This document shows, piece by piece, positions 47,201 to 61,053 of a stretch of 64,000 nt of DNA. Numbering within the stretch: position 1 is the stretch's first letter; each line of letters starts with the position of its first letter. Below the pieces are notes generated by a model, which had not been told where the DNA came from, ran no database searches, and worked only from the letters and a program-made list of their open reading frames with translations. Origin of the DNA: Vigna angularis (Eukaryota; Streptophyta; Magnoliopsida; Fabales; Fabaceae); contig NC_068973.1 of assembly GCF_016808095.1 (NCBI RefSeq), forward strand, positions 124,001 to 188,000, in the 5' to 3' direction. The translations under genes and the position numbers were made by a program.

Positions 47201-48229
47201 AAGAGATGAGTGGGGAAAGGATTTTAGTGTTTGGTCATGATGATGGAAATCAATTTTGTGGGTGAAATATGTTGATATTGGTTTGATGAAGGGTGTAAGG
47301 AATACAGAGAGTGCAGAATAGGAACAAGATTGAAAGCAATTGGGTTTCATATGAGGAAGAATCCAGATCTATGAATTTTGCTTTGGAGGAATGAAGAGAA
47401 TGAATGGAGAAAGAAACTCTCCCTCTGGTACTGTGTATGTGTTGGTGATGAGAAATTGGGAATGGAAGAAAAAGGTGGCGGCTGGAAGGGTGTTGGTAAC
47501 GGTGTCGGAGATGAAAAATGAAAGAAGAAAGATGAAGATGATAGGTGCAGGCCGCGGGTGTCAATATGGCTTGTGGCATTGGGTGAATATAGATGACTGA
47601 TGTTAGACGTTCAGTGTTTTCGGTAACAACAGACGTATACAAATGTTTACAACACTAGCCATTCATTAACATATGCAAACTTAACATACGTAAGCTTAAC
47701 ACATGCAAACATATCAGAGGCATGCTCAAAGGCAACTTAACAGAGGCATATTCAAGGTCTATCAATCAAACTCAGAAGAACATGGAGTGGAAGGCATTAC
47801 TTACCTCTTGAAGCTTGGTTCACTCTTCGCTAGCCTCCTGCGTCCGATCTCCTCCTCCTCTCGGTTGGCTTTCCTTTGCAATCAGGTGCTCCTTCCCCCG
47901 TTCCCTTTTTTATGGATGGAGTGGATGAAGATTGTTGCTGGAAGTGAGGATGAAAATGGAGGGCTGGATGTGGGTGTTTGGCTGTGTGAGTACGTTGCAA
48001 CAGAGGATGAATGATGATGTTTTTTTTTTTTTTTTGAGGTGATGAAAAATGGAGGAAGAAAGGTCCTTACTGCCGTTACGGGTGAGCAGTATGAAGGGTA
48101 GAGAGGAGTTCGAAACTTAGGCCATGGTAACTCTCGGCCATCTCCTTTAGCAGAAGCCTCCTAGTCGATAGATGCTGAAAGTGGAGATTTTTGGTGGAAA
48201 CCCCAAAGTGGGTCTGCAGTGGGATGGTG

Positions 48230-48430
48230 GGAGCTGTTGGTGGTGATGAGTGAAGCACTTAAGAGGTTGGTGATGAGTGGAGCACTTACTGGGAAAGTTG
48301 GTTATGAGTGGAGCACTATGGTTGAATGGCCGGAGTACTCAGTGGTTGGAGCACTGAAGTTTATGGTCGGAGCACTCACGGTAATGACTGAAGCACTGAG
48401 GTTGACTGATAATGTTGGAGCACTTCAAGA
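48230..48430. repeat. GGAGCACT short tandem repeat in the solo LTR
   Basis: Degenerate units around GTGATGAGTGGAGCACT recur about eight times at 20-35 bp spacing. Confidence 0.7.
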
Positions 48431-49849
48431 TTGAAAGACCCCACCTCTCACTATCTGCTGGATGAAGCTTGCCACCTAAAGCTGTTGGATGTTGGTCCGA
48501 GAGTGCTTCTTCAAAATTTTGTTTCTTCCCTCTCGGTCATGACATATCTCACGTTTTTCTCCCTACCAGTCGTGACCATATGCTATCCATGGCCCGAGCT
48601 TGTGTGCTTATTGCCGTGCTACTCATTCTTTACGGCTGCACCCCTTAGTGTCCCATTCTATGTGTTTGGCCCCCTTGCAGCAAGTGGTGGTCCCTTGGTA
48701 GTAGCCGAGTGGTTGTGTTTCAAAGTAATTAATGCTACTTTGAAATTTATTTCCTTGCCTCTCTACTTTCTTCACGTGAAAGCTACGTGGTGCTGCAGTC
48801 TAAGTGCATTCATCAGTATTCTTCAATTTGCGGAATCATTCTTCATGTGTTGTATTGAATAAAGAAATATTTGGGTGGAAGATCCTCTTCTTGTTACCAC
48901 TAAAAAGAAACGAAACTTAGTGTTGTCCACTTCTATATGCCGAGCCATCCTGCTCCACCTAGTTTGCTTTCATTCATGCAAAGTGGTCTTCAAATGCATT
49001 TCACGCGTGACCACTCTTCATTTTTTAATGAACAATTCTTCAAACACGATGTTTTGTCTTTCGTTCCAGCAAATAAGTGCTCTTTCTTTATTCTAGAGCA
49101 AACATGACTTCAATGTGCTCTATCTCAACTTCACGTGGCAGCACCTCTTCCCCTATGCACTCACAGTAATTTACCGTTATTTCTTACCATCTTCACGTGC
49201 TATCATGACCTTTGTTTTGCTGCCATGTGTGTCTCAAGCTGGATGGAATTTGCTGCTGCAGGCCGTGAGCTTCTCAACTGCTGGATGGTGGACCGTGGCA
49301 GCTGCTGGATTGGACGTGAAGTATTGGCTGCTACCGAGTGCAAGTTGGATCACGTTTCCTTCTTCTCTTCAACGTCCATCACCGCTGCTACCTTTGCTGG
49401 ATGTACTTGCTTCTTCTTCCATGTTGGATGCTTCCCATGTGTGCAAGCTGGACGGCGGAGCTGCCTCCAGCCTTGCTGCGGTGGGTAGCTCTTCTTAATT
49501 CTTCTCCATTCCATCATTGCCTTCCTTCTTCATGTGTGGCCAAAGCTGGATGGTGATGCTTCCATCTTCCTGACCAGCTGCAGCTAGGCCGTAAGGAGTG
49601 GTGGACGGTGAGCTTTATGGATGGAAGTTTGCTACTGCTGAACCACATGGAGTGTTGGAGGTATATGGATGAAGATGATGATCGGGTGAGGGAATAAGGA
49701 TGATGGTGTCGGCCGTGAGGTGTTGGAGATGAAGGTGATGATGTTGGTTGTGTGTGAATATGGGAGAAGTTAGAAGTAGCAGTGGGCGTAAGGATGGAGA
49801 GATGGATGTTGGAGGTGATGGAGAATGGTCAGAGGTGTGGAAGATGATT

Positions 49850-50650
49850 TGGTAAGGACGAAAATATGGACGAGCGGTAGAAAGGCCAGGATTTGGACGA
49901 GCGTCAGAATAGACATGAACGATCTGGACGAACGTCTCACACACTGTTTGCCGAACACCCTAAAAGTCAGTGAGAACGAACGTCCAAATAAGGGCAAAAT
50001 ACGAATGGTGGACGACGAACATTCGAATGAAAAGCGAACGTTCAAATGAAGATCGAACATTCACTAACACATAACACATCAAAACCGAACGTTCACTAAG
50101 AATAAACACAAAAACCGAACGTTCACTAAGAATAAACACAAAAACCGAACGTTCACTAAAACATGATCGAACGTCCAAAACCGAACGCTGAAGACAAATA
50201 TCATGGAGACCGAGCGTTCAATTTTAAGACCGAACGGTTATTACACAAAATATCCGAACGTTTAATAAACAAAAACAACCGAACGGTAAACATGAGAGGT
50301 AGTTGAGGGCGAGGACGAACGTCCAAAATAATGGCCGAACGGTCGAATAGTGAACGTTTGATGACCGAACGGTTGAAGATGAGGACGAACGTCCTAAAAG
50401 AACCGAAATGCTGAACGGTCAAACAGTGCAAAGGACGAACGGTCACTGTTTGGACGAGCGGCCACCACAACAAAGGGAAAGACGAACGGTCACAGCAACA
50501 AAGGGAAGGACGAACGCTTTCAGAAACAGTGAAGAAGGACGAACGCTTGAACAGTTTGGACGAACGGTTTGAACAGTTTGGACGAACGGCCTCAGCAACA
50601 GTGGAGAAGGACGAACGCTCACTGTTTGGACGAGCGTTTTCATCTCCTTT
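49850..50650. repeat. GACGAACG/CCGAACG motif array in the solo LTR
   Basis: The octamers GACGAACG and CCGAACGT/CCGAACGG, in TTTGGACGAACGGT-like contexts, recur more than thirty times in 800 bp at irregular spacing. The part 50075-50165 is a perfect 29-bp tandem with CCGAACGTTCACTAAGAATA. The stretch is far GC-richer than its surroundings. Confidence 0.85.
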
Positions 50651-51499
50651 TTTTTATTTTATTTTATTTTTTTATTTTTTCATTTATATACATTTTTTTT
50701 TTATGAGGAGAAAACAACAAAACAAATTATTTAGTCAATCCGGACGAAATTGAGTGTTGACAATTATATTGTTTTATTTTTCAACTTTTATGTATATAAA
50801 TATAAGATATTCAAGACTTAAAAAAATTATTTTAAAAATGATAATAGTTTATAAATAGTTTTGTTATAAACGAATTTCATTGTTTTAAAACACATCATTT
50901 TTCTATAAATCACTCCTCTAGAATCATTTGACTTCTCATTAGGAGTTCTCACGCTATGTTTGTCTGATTCAAAAATCGAGACCTTAGGATTAATATTGAT
51001 GATAAGTTCTTCAATTTAGACCAATCAGTTCCTTCATTTGAGTAAGTTGAGTTTCAATTTGTTTTCTTTGGTCTTTTCTTGTATATGTTGCATGTAGATC
51101 CTACTTAACTTGCATGCATCTTTTGAGTTCTTAATTTAAGTTTTTGTTGATTAATGATTCTAACGATGTACCTTGATTGTGTTTCTATTGTTCATAAGAG
51201 CATATAAAGATTTTTGAGCTATTTTAGGGCCCTAGAGTTGTTTGGTCATCTATTAGGTAAGGAATGCTAGTTACTTTGATTTTAGCTGATAGGCAAGTTT
51301 TGATTGATGCTTGTATTCTTATATGGTAGTTGGATTGTGTAATTGAGTTGTCTGATGGGATAAGACCTATTAAGTTGCATTAGGAAGCTTGAATTGCCTT
51401 AGCTATAATATGATTGATACTCTATTATGATTTAGTTATTGACCTTGTATTTTGAATGAATTCTATTGTTGAAATGCATATGATATGAGAGTTGGTTGT

Positions 51500-52230
51500 T
51501 TTGAACATTTATGGTTGGTGTTAGACTGGTTTTGTAGCGCTGGAATGTCATAAATCTACATAATCCAGTTATGCAGAATTATGTAGACTCGCTGAGTGAG
51601 CATATGCGAAGTCAAAGTCAGAGAGTTCCCTAACTTGACGGTCGTTGAGCGAGAATATACTCACTAGGTGACTTTTGGGAGAATTTAAGTATGTAAGTTC
51701 TAGTAGTTTTCTCGCTAAGCGGACATATTTGGTCGCTAAGTGAGTCTATTGTCAAATACTAATGGTTGAGCGAACATATTTGGTGGTTGAGCGAACATAT
51801 TTGGTGGTTGAGAGAGAATACTTTAGTTGAGCAAACAAATTTGGTGGTTAAGCGAATAAGCTTTCGCTAAGCGAGTAGATCTAATGACTGAGCAAAAATA
51901 CCAGAATTTTAACTAAGTTTTCATATATCTCTTATGATGTGTTTAATGAGTGTGATTATGTGAATGTTAAAAAAAATTATTGGTTTATAATATGATTAAG
52001 CATGTATGGTGTTTATTCATGTATGATAATATGGTGACTAGTTTGTGACATGTAATTGAGAATGGTTAGAACCAATCCAAGGAGAAATTGATGATGATGT
52101 TGTTATAGTGTGTGCTTTGACATGTGGGGATTATGAAAGTATGTATCCTAATATAGTAACAACCATTCAACTCATATAGAGATGAATGAGGTGAGGGAGA
52201 GAAAGACAAGAGGTCTATACCCTAAACCTT
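51500..52230. mobile_element. Degenerate LTR-like remnant with CGCTAAGCGAG words
   Basis: Words such as CTCGCTGAGTGAGCATAT, TCGCTAAGCG and TGGTTGAGCGAACATATTTGG recur on a short period (51590-51890), a pattern common in LTRs of legume retrotransposons. No ends or coding parts found. Confidence 0.4.
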
Positions 52231-55200
52231 TGGTCTCAGGTGTGAATATTGTTTATAACTTAAATACTATTATGGGTGCATACTTATATTGAATATATTT
52301 GTGCATGTATTTAGATAATTGAATCTAGAGTTAACTAATTATATGTTTATATGAGTTATAGAATGTTGAATAAATATATGATGTATAAAATTGTTTATGA
52401 AGTTTTCTTTTGAACAATAGCTTATTTTGTTGTCTTTTCTGTTATTTTCGGTATATTATTTGTTTCTTTTACCATGATCATTTTGTTGATGTGAACAAAT
52501 GAGATATATGTGTTGAAACATTTCTTGTTGAAAATGATAATACTACATATCTCTTCTTAGTTGTTTAGTAGTTATTTTTAGCTTTTTAAATATTTTATTA
52601 TTATCTTGTGATGATGTTTAACCCTTTTAAATATATTTATTATTATAGTCACTATTTTTTTTAATAACTATATGAATATTATAGGTGAAACAAATCTCTT
52701 TTATTTTATCAATTTCATAACCCTTTATTTTTATTAATAATAAACTACATTAAAGTGTCACAATCAACAAGTATTTGTTTAACGTGTCTTTTAAAACCTA
52801 CTTTATCATTGATTGAAATCAAATATATTTTATATATAGTTTTTTATTTTAGAATTTTTTTTAATAGTTTCAAATAAATTAAATAATAATAGCATGTGTT
52901 AAAAAATTTATTGCAAGCTCTTCTCTAAAAATAATTCATTATTTTGTGCGATAAATATAATTTCCTATCTATTTGGCTGGCATCTCCTCCTGTCCAAAGT
53001 AATTGGCTTAAGGTTAACGTGTATAAGCAGCATTTAACAAATAAACATTTAATATATTTTGCTTAAAATGTTTTTATTTAATATAACATGTACATGTGTT
53101 TTTAAATATCCCCGTAATTTCAAATATAATTATTTTTTAAAAAGTGTCTATATAAAAATAATAATAAAATTTGAAAGTTATTACAAAATATATGTAATTT
53201 TGAAATAAATAAAAAATAATAATCGTCAAATGTTTTGAAGCTCCGGTGGTAGTAGTAGTAATTTATTTTAGGAGTGTGGAATAGAAAATGCAGTATTTAG
53301 GGAGTGATGTCATGAATTAAGTATTAACAACGTAGGAGAAAAGAAATAAAACAGTGACCTTTTTATTATAATTATAATTATAATTGTTGGATGCGCATGC
53401 TGGTAGATGTGGTGGATGATTGGCTTCGTAAAGTCAGAAAGTGTTCAATTTATTACTAGTCCACTATACTTTTACAAAATACAATTTAATTTCTTGAAGA
53501 AAGTTCTAGGAATGTTCAAAATTTGCTCTCTATTATGACTTTTAAGGATCAAATTTAGATGTAATTTATCGTTTTTTAATTAGAAAATTTAAATTAATTT
53601 TGGTAATTTAAATTAACATTTAATACATTTTTTTTATATTGTATTAAGGTGAAAGTGAACACACCGTACTAATAAAGCTTTAGAAATTACATTCCATTTT
53701 TTCTATTTTTTTCACACACAAGTTTTTTCTTTTGATAATTTTTACATACTTCCCATTTAAAACCTTATTTAAGAAACTAATTTTCTAAAACGATTTCCAT
53801 GTGGTAAATATTTTTAAAGTAATTTTTTTTCATTGGTTGGTGTACACGTTATTTAAGTGAAAAAAAAACATTTATTTTGTAAATTACTCATGTGTTTTAA
53901 TTTATTTGACCATTTAACATATGAATATTAAATAAATCAAAATTATAATAAATAACTTGTATAGTTTACTTTGTTAAAATTATATATAATTTATTACTTG
54001 TAGAAAATATATTCAAAATAAATTATTTTTTATGAGAATGTGAAGTGGCATTGAAATTTTAAAAGTTTGTTAATTGTCTATGAAGCATTCCCCGAGCATT
54101 TATTTTATATGAAGAAACATTTTGAAAAAAATATGAGATCACAATATATTTTTCCGCCTTCAAAGCGATGAAATATGGAATGTGGGATGTGACAACACCT
54201 CGTCAAATATAATTCACTATATCTTTTAAAATGTAAAATTTTATTCGACTGTATACTTTAATAATGATATTTATAATTAACTATGTGATTTAATAATTAC
54301 TTTACATTTTTATTATAATAAAAGTTTTTATTCCTAAATATATAATGCTAATTTTATTTGTGATAATAATTAGATGGTAAAAAATATTAATAAAAATGAA
54401 TAAATTATTAACAATAAACTAATTAATCTAGAAAAATATCTTTACTTTTTAAAAAAAGAAAACCGTATTTCCTCCACTAAACAACTTTATTTTCTTTTGT
54501 TTTTTTCACCTACCTTCTTTTACAATTACCAAAATATGTTTTATTGTAATATATGCAACCATTATTTGTTTTCATTCATACTAATAAAAACGCATAGCTA
54601 CTACTTTTATATAACAAAAAATAACAATATTATAATTACAAAAATAAATATAAATAACTTTTATAACTTAATATATATTTTAAGACAACATCGTTTAAAT
54701 AAACTATTTTAAAATTTAACAGTCTAAAACAAACTAATGCTTAATCATTTAAGACAAATGATAAAAAGTTATAAATACTACTTATTAAGTGTCATAAACT
54801 ATATAAGAGAGTCTAATGATAGAACTGTCTAAGGCATGTTTGATAACCGCTAAACGTTATAAGGAATATTGTAACAAAATATTTAATTACTATAGCGTCT
54901 AATAAAAAGTTAGAGAATAAATGTAATGAACATTCAACATTATATACCTAAACATCTTAAGTTACTCAAAACAGACAATGCTATGCTTGAAATATTATGT
55001 CTAAAAGTTTAAGATCGTCTAATGCTTTAAAGCATATACTTTCTAGTACCTCTTTGTGTGTTGTGATGTGCTCTATTTTTCTGTGCAGATTTTCACTTTT
55101 ATCCAAAAGTCTGTTCAGAATCAGAACAATGTTAAGAGATAGAAAGATGTTCAAGGAATGTCTCACACATTTTCTACTTGTCCTTTCTGTACACACGACA

Positions 55201-56755
55201 TAGTTGCTTTATCAAGATACAACATAGCTTGTGATTATACCATAGAGGTTATACACCTAGAAGAACGTTAATTAAAGCTTTGAGTAATAGATATTTTTCG
55301 AATAAGTTTATATAAAGAGAATTGTGAATATTAAATTAACTATATTTTTACAAATTATATTATTAAAAATTATAAATTATAAATAAGTTTATCATAATCA
55401 TATTTCTATTGCCATAATTATAATATATTTAAATTATCTTATTTATTGTAATCACTTATGAAATTTTTTATTTCTAATTAATTTACAAATATATTTTTAA
55501 ATTTATATTATAAAAGTTATAAATTTTTAATAAAGTAATTTATTTTAAATAAATATACAAACATATAAAACTAGAAAAAAAAAGTCACTAAGAATTTGTT
55601 CCTCCAAAAATAGAGTTTCAGCAACAAACAGCTTATAATATTAGAAAAAATATAATGAAAATTTAGTTTTTACAAAAGGAAATTGTACTTTAATAATGAA
55701 AGGTCTAATTTTGAAAAATAAATTACCTAATGTATTACTCATTTCAAGAAACTTTAAAAGTGTATGTAATTAAAAAAAATAACGGTTACATATACTATTA
55801 ACGAATTCATAGTAAACTATTAAGAAAGGTATAATTGGACGTGTTAATTTTTATATAGACCATGTTTTTTATATGTTATAAGAAATTTGAAAGGAAATGA
55901 TTATGTTTTTCAAAGAGTAGTTTTATTTTGAATTCTATTCAACAAGAGAGATAGATGGGAGTGTAGGCATTGTTTGAATGTTATGCATGTGTGTCGTATA
56001 TCTGTTGGAATATGTATGGCCTCGTGTAAGACCTCATTGGTCATCATCACTCACTAGTCAATTCTATGAGCACGAGGAAAGAAAACGGAACAACAACTCC
56101 TTCTGTTGTTATGTTATGACACAACATTCCCCGAACTATCTTCCCTTACTTCTAAATTGACGGCTTTTTTTCTATTACTACACTTTCTATCTCTCCTCGG
56201 ATTTTCCATTTCTTTATAAACATTTTACTTTTTCTTTCCCTCTATCACTCAAATATCAATTTCTTACTAAATTAATATCATCATATTTTGAATGATAATT
56301 TGTATGATGACAACTAACTATTTCTATCGTCATAATAAATTAACTAGTGATATAATTATAAATAATACCTTACTTATTGTATGAGTTAAAATAAAAATTA
56401 TTTATTATGTCAATTTAAATAATAACTAATTAAAAAAAATAGTTATTACGTGTGATGAAATTGAAAATGACATTGTAAGTCTTTTTCTTGTAACATAGTT
56501 CCAACTTATCTAACTTTTCATATATGAGTTTTAATAGCATCAATTTAGCTTTTTATTGTTTTTAACACCTTCTTTTTATTATGTTTTTTTCATTTAATGT
56601 TTTGTTTTTCTCCGTTTGTGTTTTCGCTATGAGATTTATTTATGTTAATTAATGGACTACATATTGATATTTGATTTTGGTTGTAACAATGAAACAAAGA
56701 TTCTTGATTACTTTATTGCTATTTACATTTAATCATAATATAGTAGGTGTGTTAT
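52231..56755. other. AT-rich intergenic DNA, no gene seen
   Basis: About 4.5 kb of very AT-rich sequence. Frames at 54497-54712, 54981-55196 and 55978-56160 are short and without recognisable domains. No RNA gene was recognised. Confidence 0.4.
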
Positions 56756-56759
56756 TACT

Positions 56760-57112
56760 ATGTGGTAAGTCGGGGCTTGCTGATTGGTTGTGGTATAGGA
56801 AAGAACGGTGCAGTCGGACGGTTACGACAATCATTGAATAGAGTTAAAGTGCAATTAATGCGGTTACTGCTATTGATGAATGGTTAATGTTCGCATTAAT
56901 GTCCATTAAGAGGTAAATTAATAGGTTTGATTTTTGTAAACCCTTCAATTTCGAAGTAAGACATTTTTTCATAATTTTTATAATAGACCTCATACGAAAC
57001 ATATCTGACTTGAACGTCAGAGTGTCTTCTGCAGGTCAATCCTCCTCAAGCCTATCGGATCGGTTCAACAGAGCAGGGAGAAGAGTGAACGTTCGTCCAA
57101 TCCAGTAGAAAC
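56760..57112. mobile_element. Gypsy-like LTR tail remnant
   Basis: It shares ATCTGACTTGA(G/A)CNTCAGAGTGT and its surroundings with 18520-18965, together with the preceding TTAATG-rich text. The downstream end is followed by GAACGTTCGTCCAATCC. No coding region remains. Confidence 0.5.
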
Positions 57113-57292
57113 ATGTGTTTTTTTTAGATGATAAATTTAGATGGATTTAAAGATAAAGTTTTTGTTGTTTCTTTTTAAGAGATTTGGAAAGTGTAAAAAT
57201 ATGAGTGAAATTTGTGAATAATTTAATTGATATGGTAAATAATTTTTTTAATAAATTAAATTATAAAATTATTATTTTTCCTTATAGTAAAA

Positions 57293-57295
<3 letters not shown>

Positions 57296-57363
<68 letters not shown>
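57296..57363. repeat. (TA)n microsatellite
   Basis: About 33 TA units, followed by an (ATT)n stretch to 57392. Confidence 0.95.
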
Positions 57364-57369
<6 letters not shown>

Positions 57370-58602
57370 TTATTACTATTATTATTATTATATAAGTGGT
57401 TTCCTCTCCTCCCATGTTCAATGCATAACACCACCCACAATGCAAACTCACATAATCAATTTCCGCACTTATGAGATTGGATGAATAATGTATCCGGCAA
57501 CTTCATGCCCTCTCTCCTAGCAAATCTATTCAAAAAAACACAAAATATCATAAATTCATCGCTTCAAACAGAAAATCAGCCTAACCAAATTATATTTTTA
57601 GGCAAATTTTCAGTACTTTCTCTCTTAATTCCTACAAGGTAATTGCAATCATCCCTAAATAAAATACTGAAACATGGGCATGGGAGTGAATACGGCAATC
57701 ACAACTATATGTTTTAACAAAATTGTCTTTGTTTCTTTTGTGTATTTGCAATAATTGTCCACTTTGAAGAGAACAGAGACTATTGAGTTTGTAGTAGAAA
57801 AGCTTCAAGTATGTTATGTTCATTTCATATCCTTCAAGGAATAGTAAGTGTTCTTGAAAATCGATGGACACTATAATGACCTAAATGTGTCCTTGAATAA
57901 TGTGTGTTGGCATTTATTGGAACCTTACAGTTGATTAGGATCAAAGTCTTTCTTGAAACCTCAAAGGAATGTTTGTAATGACCACGAAATAGAAACTATG
58001 TAATGACCATAATATTGTTTTGTCTTTTCTTTCAAAAATCTAATTGATCTTATGAAAACCCTGTAAATTGTTTGCTTATCTTAAAATCATAATTTGGAGT
58101 ACCTAATCATCATTTGTACTGACAAATAGATTTAATTGAAAAGACACGAAAGACATGTAACTTACCTTATGTTGGCTGGCTGTTGTTTCAAACAGTCCAC
58201 AGAGCTCCTACACAGATTAGTTATGGTAAGGTAATTGGTCTATATAGTATAAGTTTTTAATACAAGATTCAATTCATATCATAATTCCGTAGAAGTTAAA
58301 TTTGGAATGAGAAAAATATAAAGTAGTCATTCTCTTCAACACAACAACTAAATTATACAAATAAAAAATAGTCACAAATTGTAGTAAAATAAAGAAATTA
58401 TTTTATCTTATAAAAAGCAAGTTGATGAAATTATGATAAAATACATTAAATAACATAACTTATGTCTCACCTCAGTAACCTAGAGATTATGTCGATTGCT
58501 TTACTCCAATTTTTAATTTTTATACATGCAACTTTACATAATTAAGATTTCACGAGCATTCTATGAACAAATATTATATTAATCTTTCTTTGAACTATAT
58601 TG

Positions 58603-58603
<1 letters not shown>

Positions 58604-58687
<84 letters not shown>
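58604..58687. repeat. (TA)n microsatellite
   Basis: About 42 TA units. Confidence 0.95.
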
Positions 58688-58689
<2 letters not shown>

Positions 58690-59921
58690 TTCTTTCTCTT
58701 TGAATCTATATTGACTTTGACAAAGAGCAAAATCATGAAGAAAGATTAAAGATAAAAAAGTAGTCGGAGGGTTTGAAAGATATAAATCAAACTTAAAAAT
58801 TATGTATTTTTATTTATTGATAAATCCATTTAATATACAGTGCTAGGTTGATAATTAACTATTTTTTAAAAATAAAATTATGATTTATTGAAAAATATTT
58901 TTAACTCATTAAATATTATTTTTTATATTAATCAAAATTAGTAATCATTCATAATAATTTAATTTAATTTTATTCTCAAATATAGTTTTATAATTAATTT
59001 AATAGAGTTTACTAAAAAAATTAAAGAAATTTTTTAGAGAGAGAAAAAAAATGGATTTATGGATTGTATGAAGAAACAATTGAAACGGTAATTATGATAA
59101 TAAAACAATATTTTACTTTATGAATTAGTTAAAAACTAAGGTAATTTTGGTGGATAAGACAAATTAGTGTAAATAAGTATTTATCTTCATCTTTTGTTTT
59201 TACAAAAGGGTTTTACCAAAAAAAGAAGTTATTTTCTAAGCCAATAAGTTTTCTAGAGTAGAGTTTCAACTACATTAAACCTTTTTTATATTATTAATAA
59301 TACACTAATAGCTTTACTATTTCAACCTCACATTCTGTATATTCTATTTTTTAATTTCTAGATGTGTTTTTCACACATGCAATTTGAGGGAAAAAAATTT
59401 CTCAATGGTCTCAAATTGCTATTTTTTTATCCACATAATTGATTTTTTTAATAGTATATATTTTTATTTTATGTACTTTTTATCTCACTCTCTAAATGAA
59501 ATTTGATATTCTTAAAAAAATATTAATTTTTAAAAATAATCTTATATCATAAATGAAATTACTACTAGTAAATATAAAATTTAATTTATATAATTAAGTA
59601 GATATGTATTGTACATTATAATTCATAGTTTATATGTTGAAAAATCTGGTTTATTATAAAGTTTAATTATATAAAAACGAATATTTATTCTAGAAGCTAA
59701 AAATATTTAGTTATAAATAAAGGATTTACTTGTTTGTTGGAGTGAAGAAAAGGAAAGGACTGAAATATGATATAAATGAGAAATAAATAATTTGGTTGCT
59801 GTGGTTAATGTGAATAACAAGGAGGAAGAGTAAAAGTAAAGCACAGAAGGCGAAAACAAACAGTCAAAAAGAACCATAGGTCAATCGATATACAGTAGCA
59901 GCAGCAAGGGTTGTGGAGACA

Positions 59922-61053
59922 ATGGAACCTTTTGGTCGAGGTGGTGGTGGTGGTCGAGGTGGTGGTGGTGGTCGCGGCCGCGGCCATCGCTCTCAATCTA
60001 TTTCACGGGTAACTAATATTTTCTTGTGTTTGAAGGTAATTAGGTTATTATTTTTTAAACAAAATAATTACTTTGGGGGTTTTACGAATATGAACGGTTG
60101 TGTAGGTTGTTGTTGGCAACGAGCAATGTGGGCGAGGTAGGGGCAGCGAAGAGAAGAAGCAACCGCAGAATTCATCACCTGATTCTCGTTCCGATTATGA
60201 TTCTGTTGGAATGGGAATGGCAAAGTTAAATATTGGCGATGACGTTGATAAGCCATCAGCAGCAGCCGCAGCAGTAGAAGAGGGAGGGTTCGATATATGT
60301 CACCCTAAGCAACCTGGAAGCGTGGTTCTGAAACCTCCATTGCTTGCACAGAACAGAGAAAGGAGAAAATCCCGTAGTAGTAATAACAATGGCATTGGGT
60401 TATCGTTGAGGCCTGGGATGGTGTTTCTGAAGGGTTACCTTTCACTGAGCGATCAGCAGAAGATAGTGGAAAGGTGCAGGGAGTTGGGGGTGGGCGTGGG
60501 AGGATTCTACCAGCCTGGTTACGGGGAAGGAACCAAGATGCATTTGAAGATGATGTGCCTCGGAAAGAACTGGGATCCTCACACCTCTCAGTACGGAGAA
60601 CGACGACCATTCGACGGAGCAAAACCCCCCCACATCCCTCCCGAGTTTCAGACATTGGTCACTAATGCACTTCGTGATTCCAACGCCCTCGTTCCTCAAA
60701 ATCGCCTTCCCTCCATCTCACCCGACATCTGCATTGTCAATTTTTACTCCCAAACTGGCCGTTTGGGTCTTCATCAAGACAAGGATGAAAGTGAAGACTC
60801 TCTTCGCCGAGGCTTGCCCGTCGTATCTTTCTCCATCGGAGACTCTGCTCAGTTCCTCTATGGAGATCACAGGGATCCCGACAAGGCAGAGAAACTGCAA
60901 CTCGAATCTGGGGATGTTTTGATCTTTGGTGGCCCCTCCAGAAATGTATTCCACGGAGTTAGCGCTATTCATCCAAACTCTGCCCCCAACCTCTTGCTGC
61001 AACAGACTAATCTACGCCCTGGTCGATTGAATCTCACTTTCAGACAGTACTAA
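59922..61053 (+). CDS. AlkB-type 2-oxoglutarate/Fe(II) dioxygenase (ALKBH1-like)
   Basis: AlkB-family enzymes oxidatively remove methyl groups from nucleic acid bases. Two exons, 59922-60008 and 60106-61053 (CGG|GTAACT donor, TGTAG acceptor, phase 0), give 344 aa. The N terminus is Gly/Arg-rich (RGG-type, residues 6-21), often an RNA-binding feature. The catalytic part shows the iron triad H252-x-D254 in LHQDKDES and H312 in VFHGVSAI, plus the 2-oxoglutarate-binding arginines R336 and R342 in RLNLTFRQY near the C terminus. The block MHLKMMCLGKNWDP is typical of the plant ALKBH1-like group. No damage seen. The exact substrate (DNA 6mA, tRNA or mRNA methyl marks) is not decided by sequence. It stands alone, convergent with the DUF936 pseudogene. 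Confidence 0.92.

Larger units (their letters stand above)
45396..50762. mobile_element. Giant solo LTR (5.37 kb)
   Basis: The block starts TGTCGCAACCGG and ends GAGTGTTGACA, giving TG...CA ends, and is flanked by ATTAT on both sides (45391-45395 and 50763-50767). No gag, pol or second copy is found inside, so it is best read as a solo LTR left by recombination. LTRs of this size are known from the Ogre/Tat branch of legume Gypsy elements; that assignment is inference. It contains several tandem arrays, listed separately. The open frames inside (for example 48431-48862, 49115-49498 and 47250-47642) have no recognised domain. Confidence 0.75.
57113..59900. other. AT-rich intergenic DNA with two TA runs
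   Basis: No gene seen. The minus-strand frame at 57632-57871 lacks a recognised domain; GC content there is slightly raised, so a decayed gene piece cannot be excluded. Confidence 0.4.

Noticed and set aside
48431..49498. Frames of 117-143 codons between 48.4 and 49.5 kb
   Set aside because: They lie inside the solo LTR, have no recognisable domain and overlap each other in several frames.
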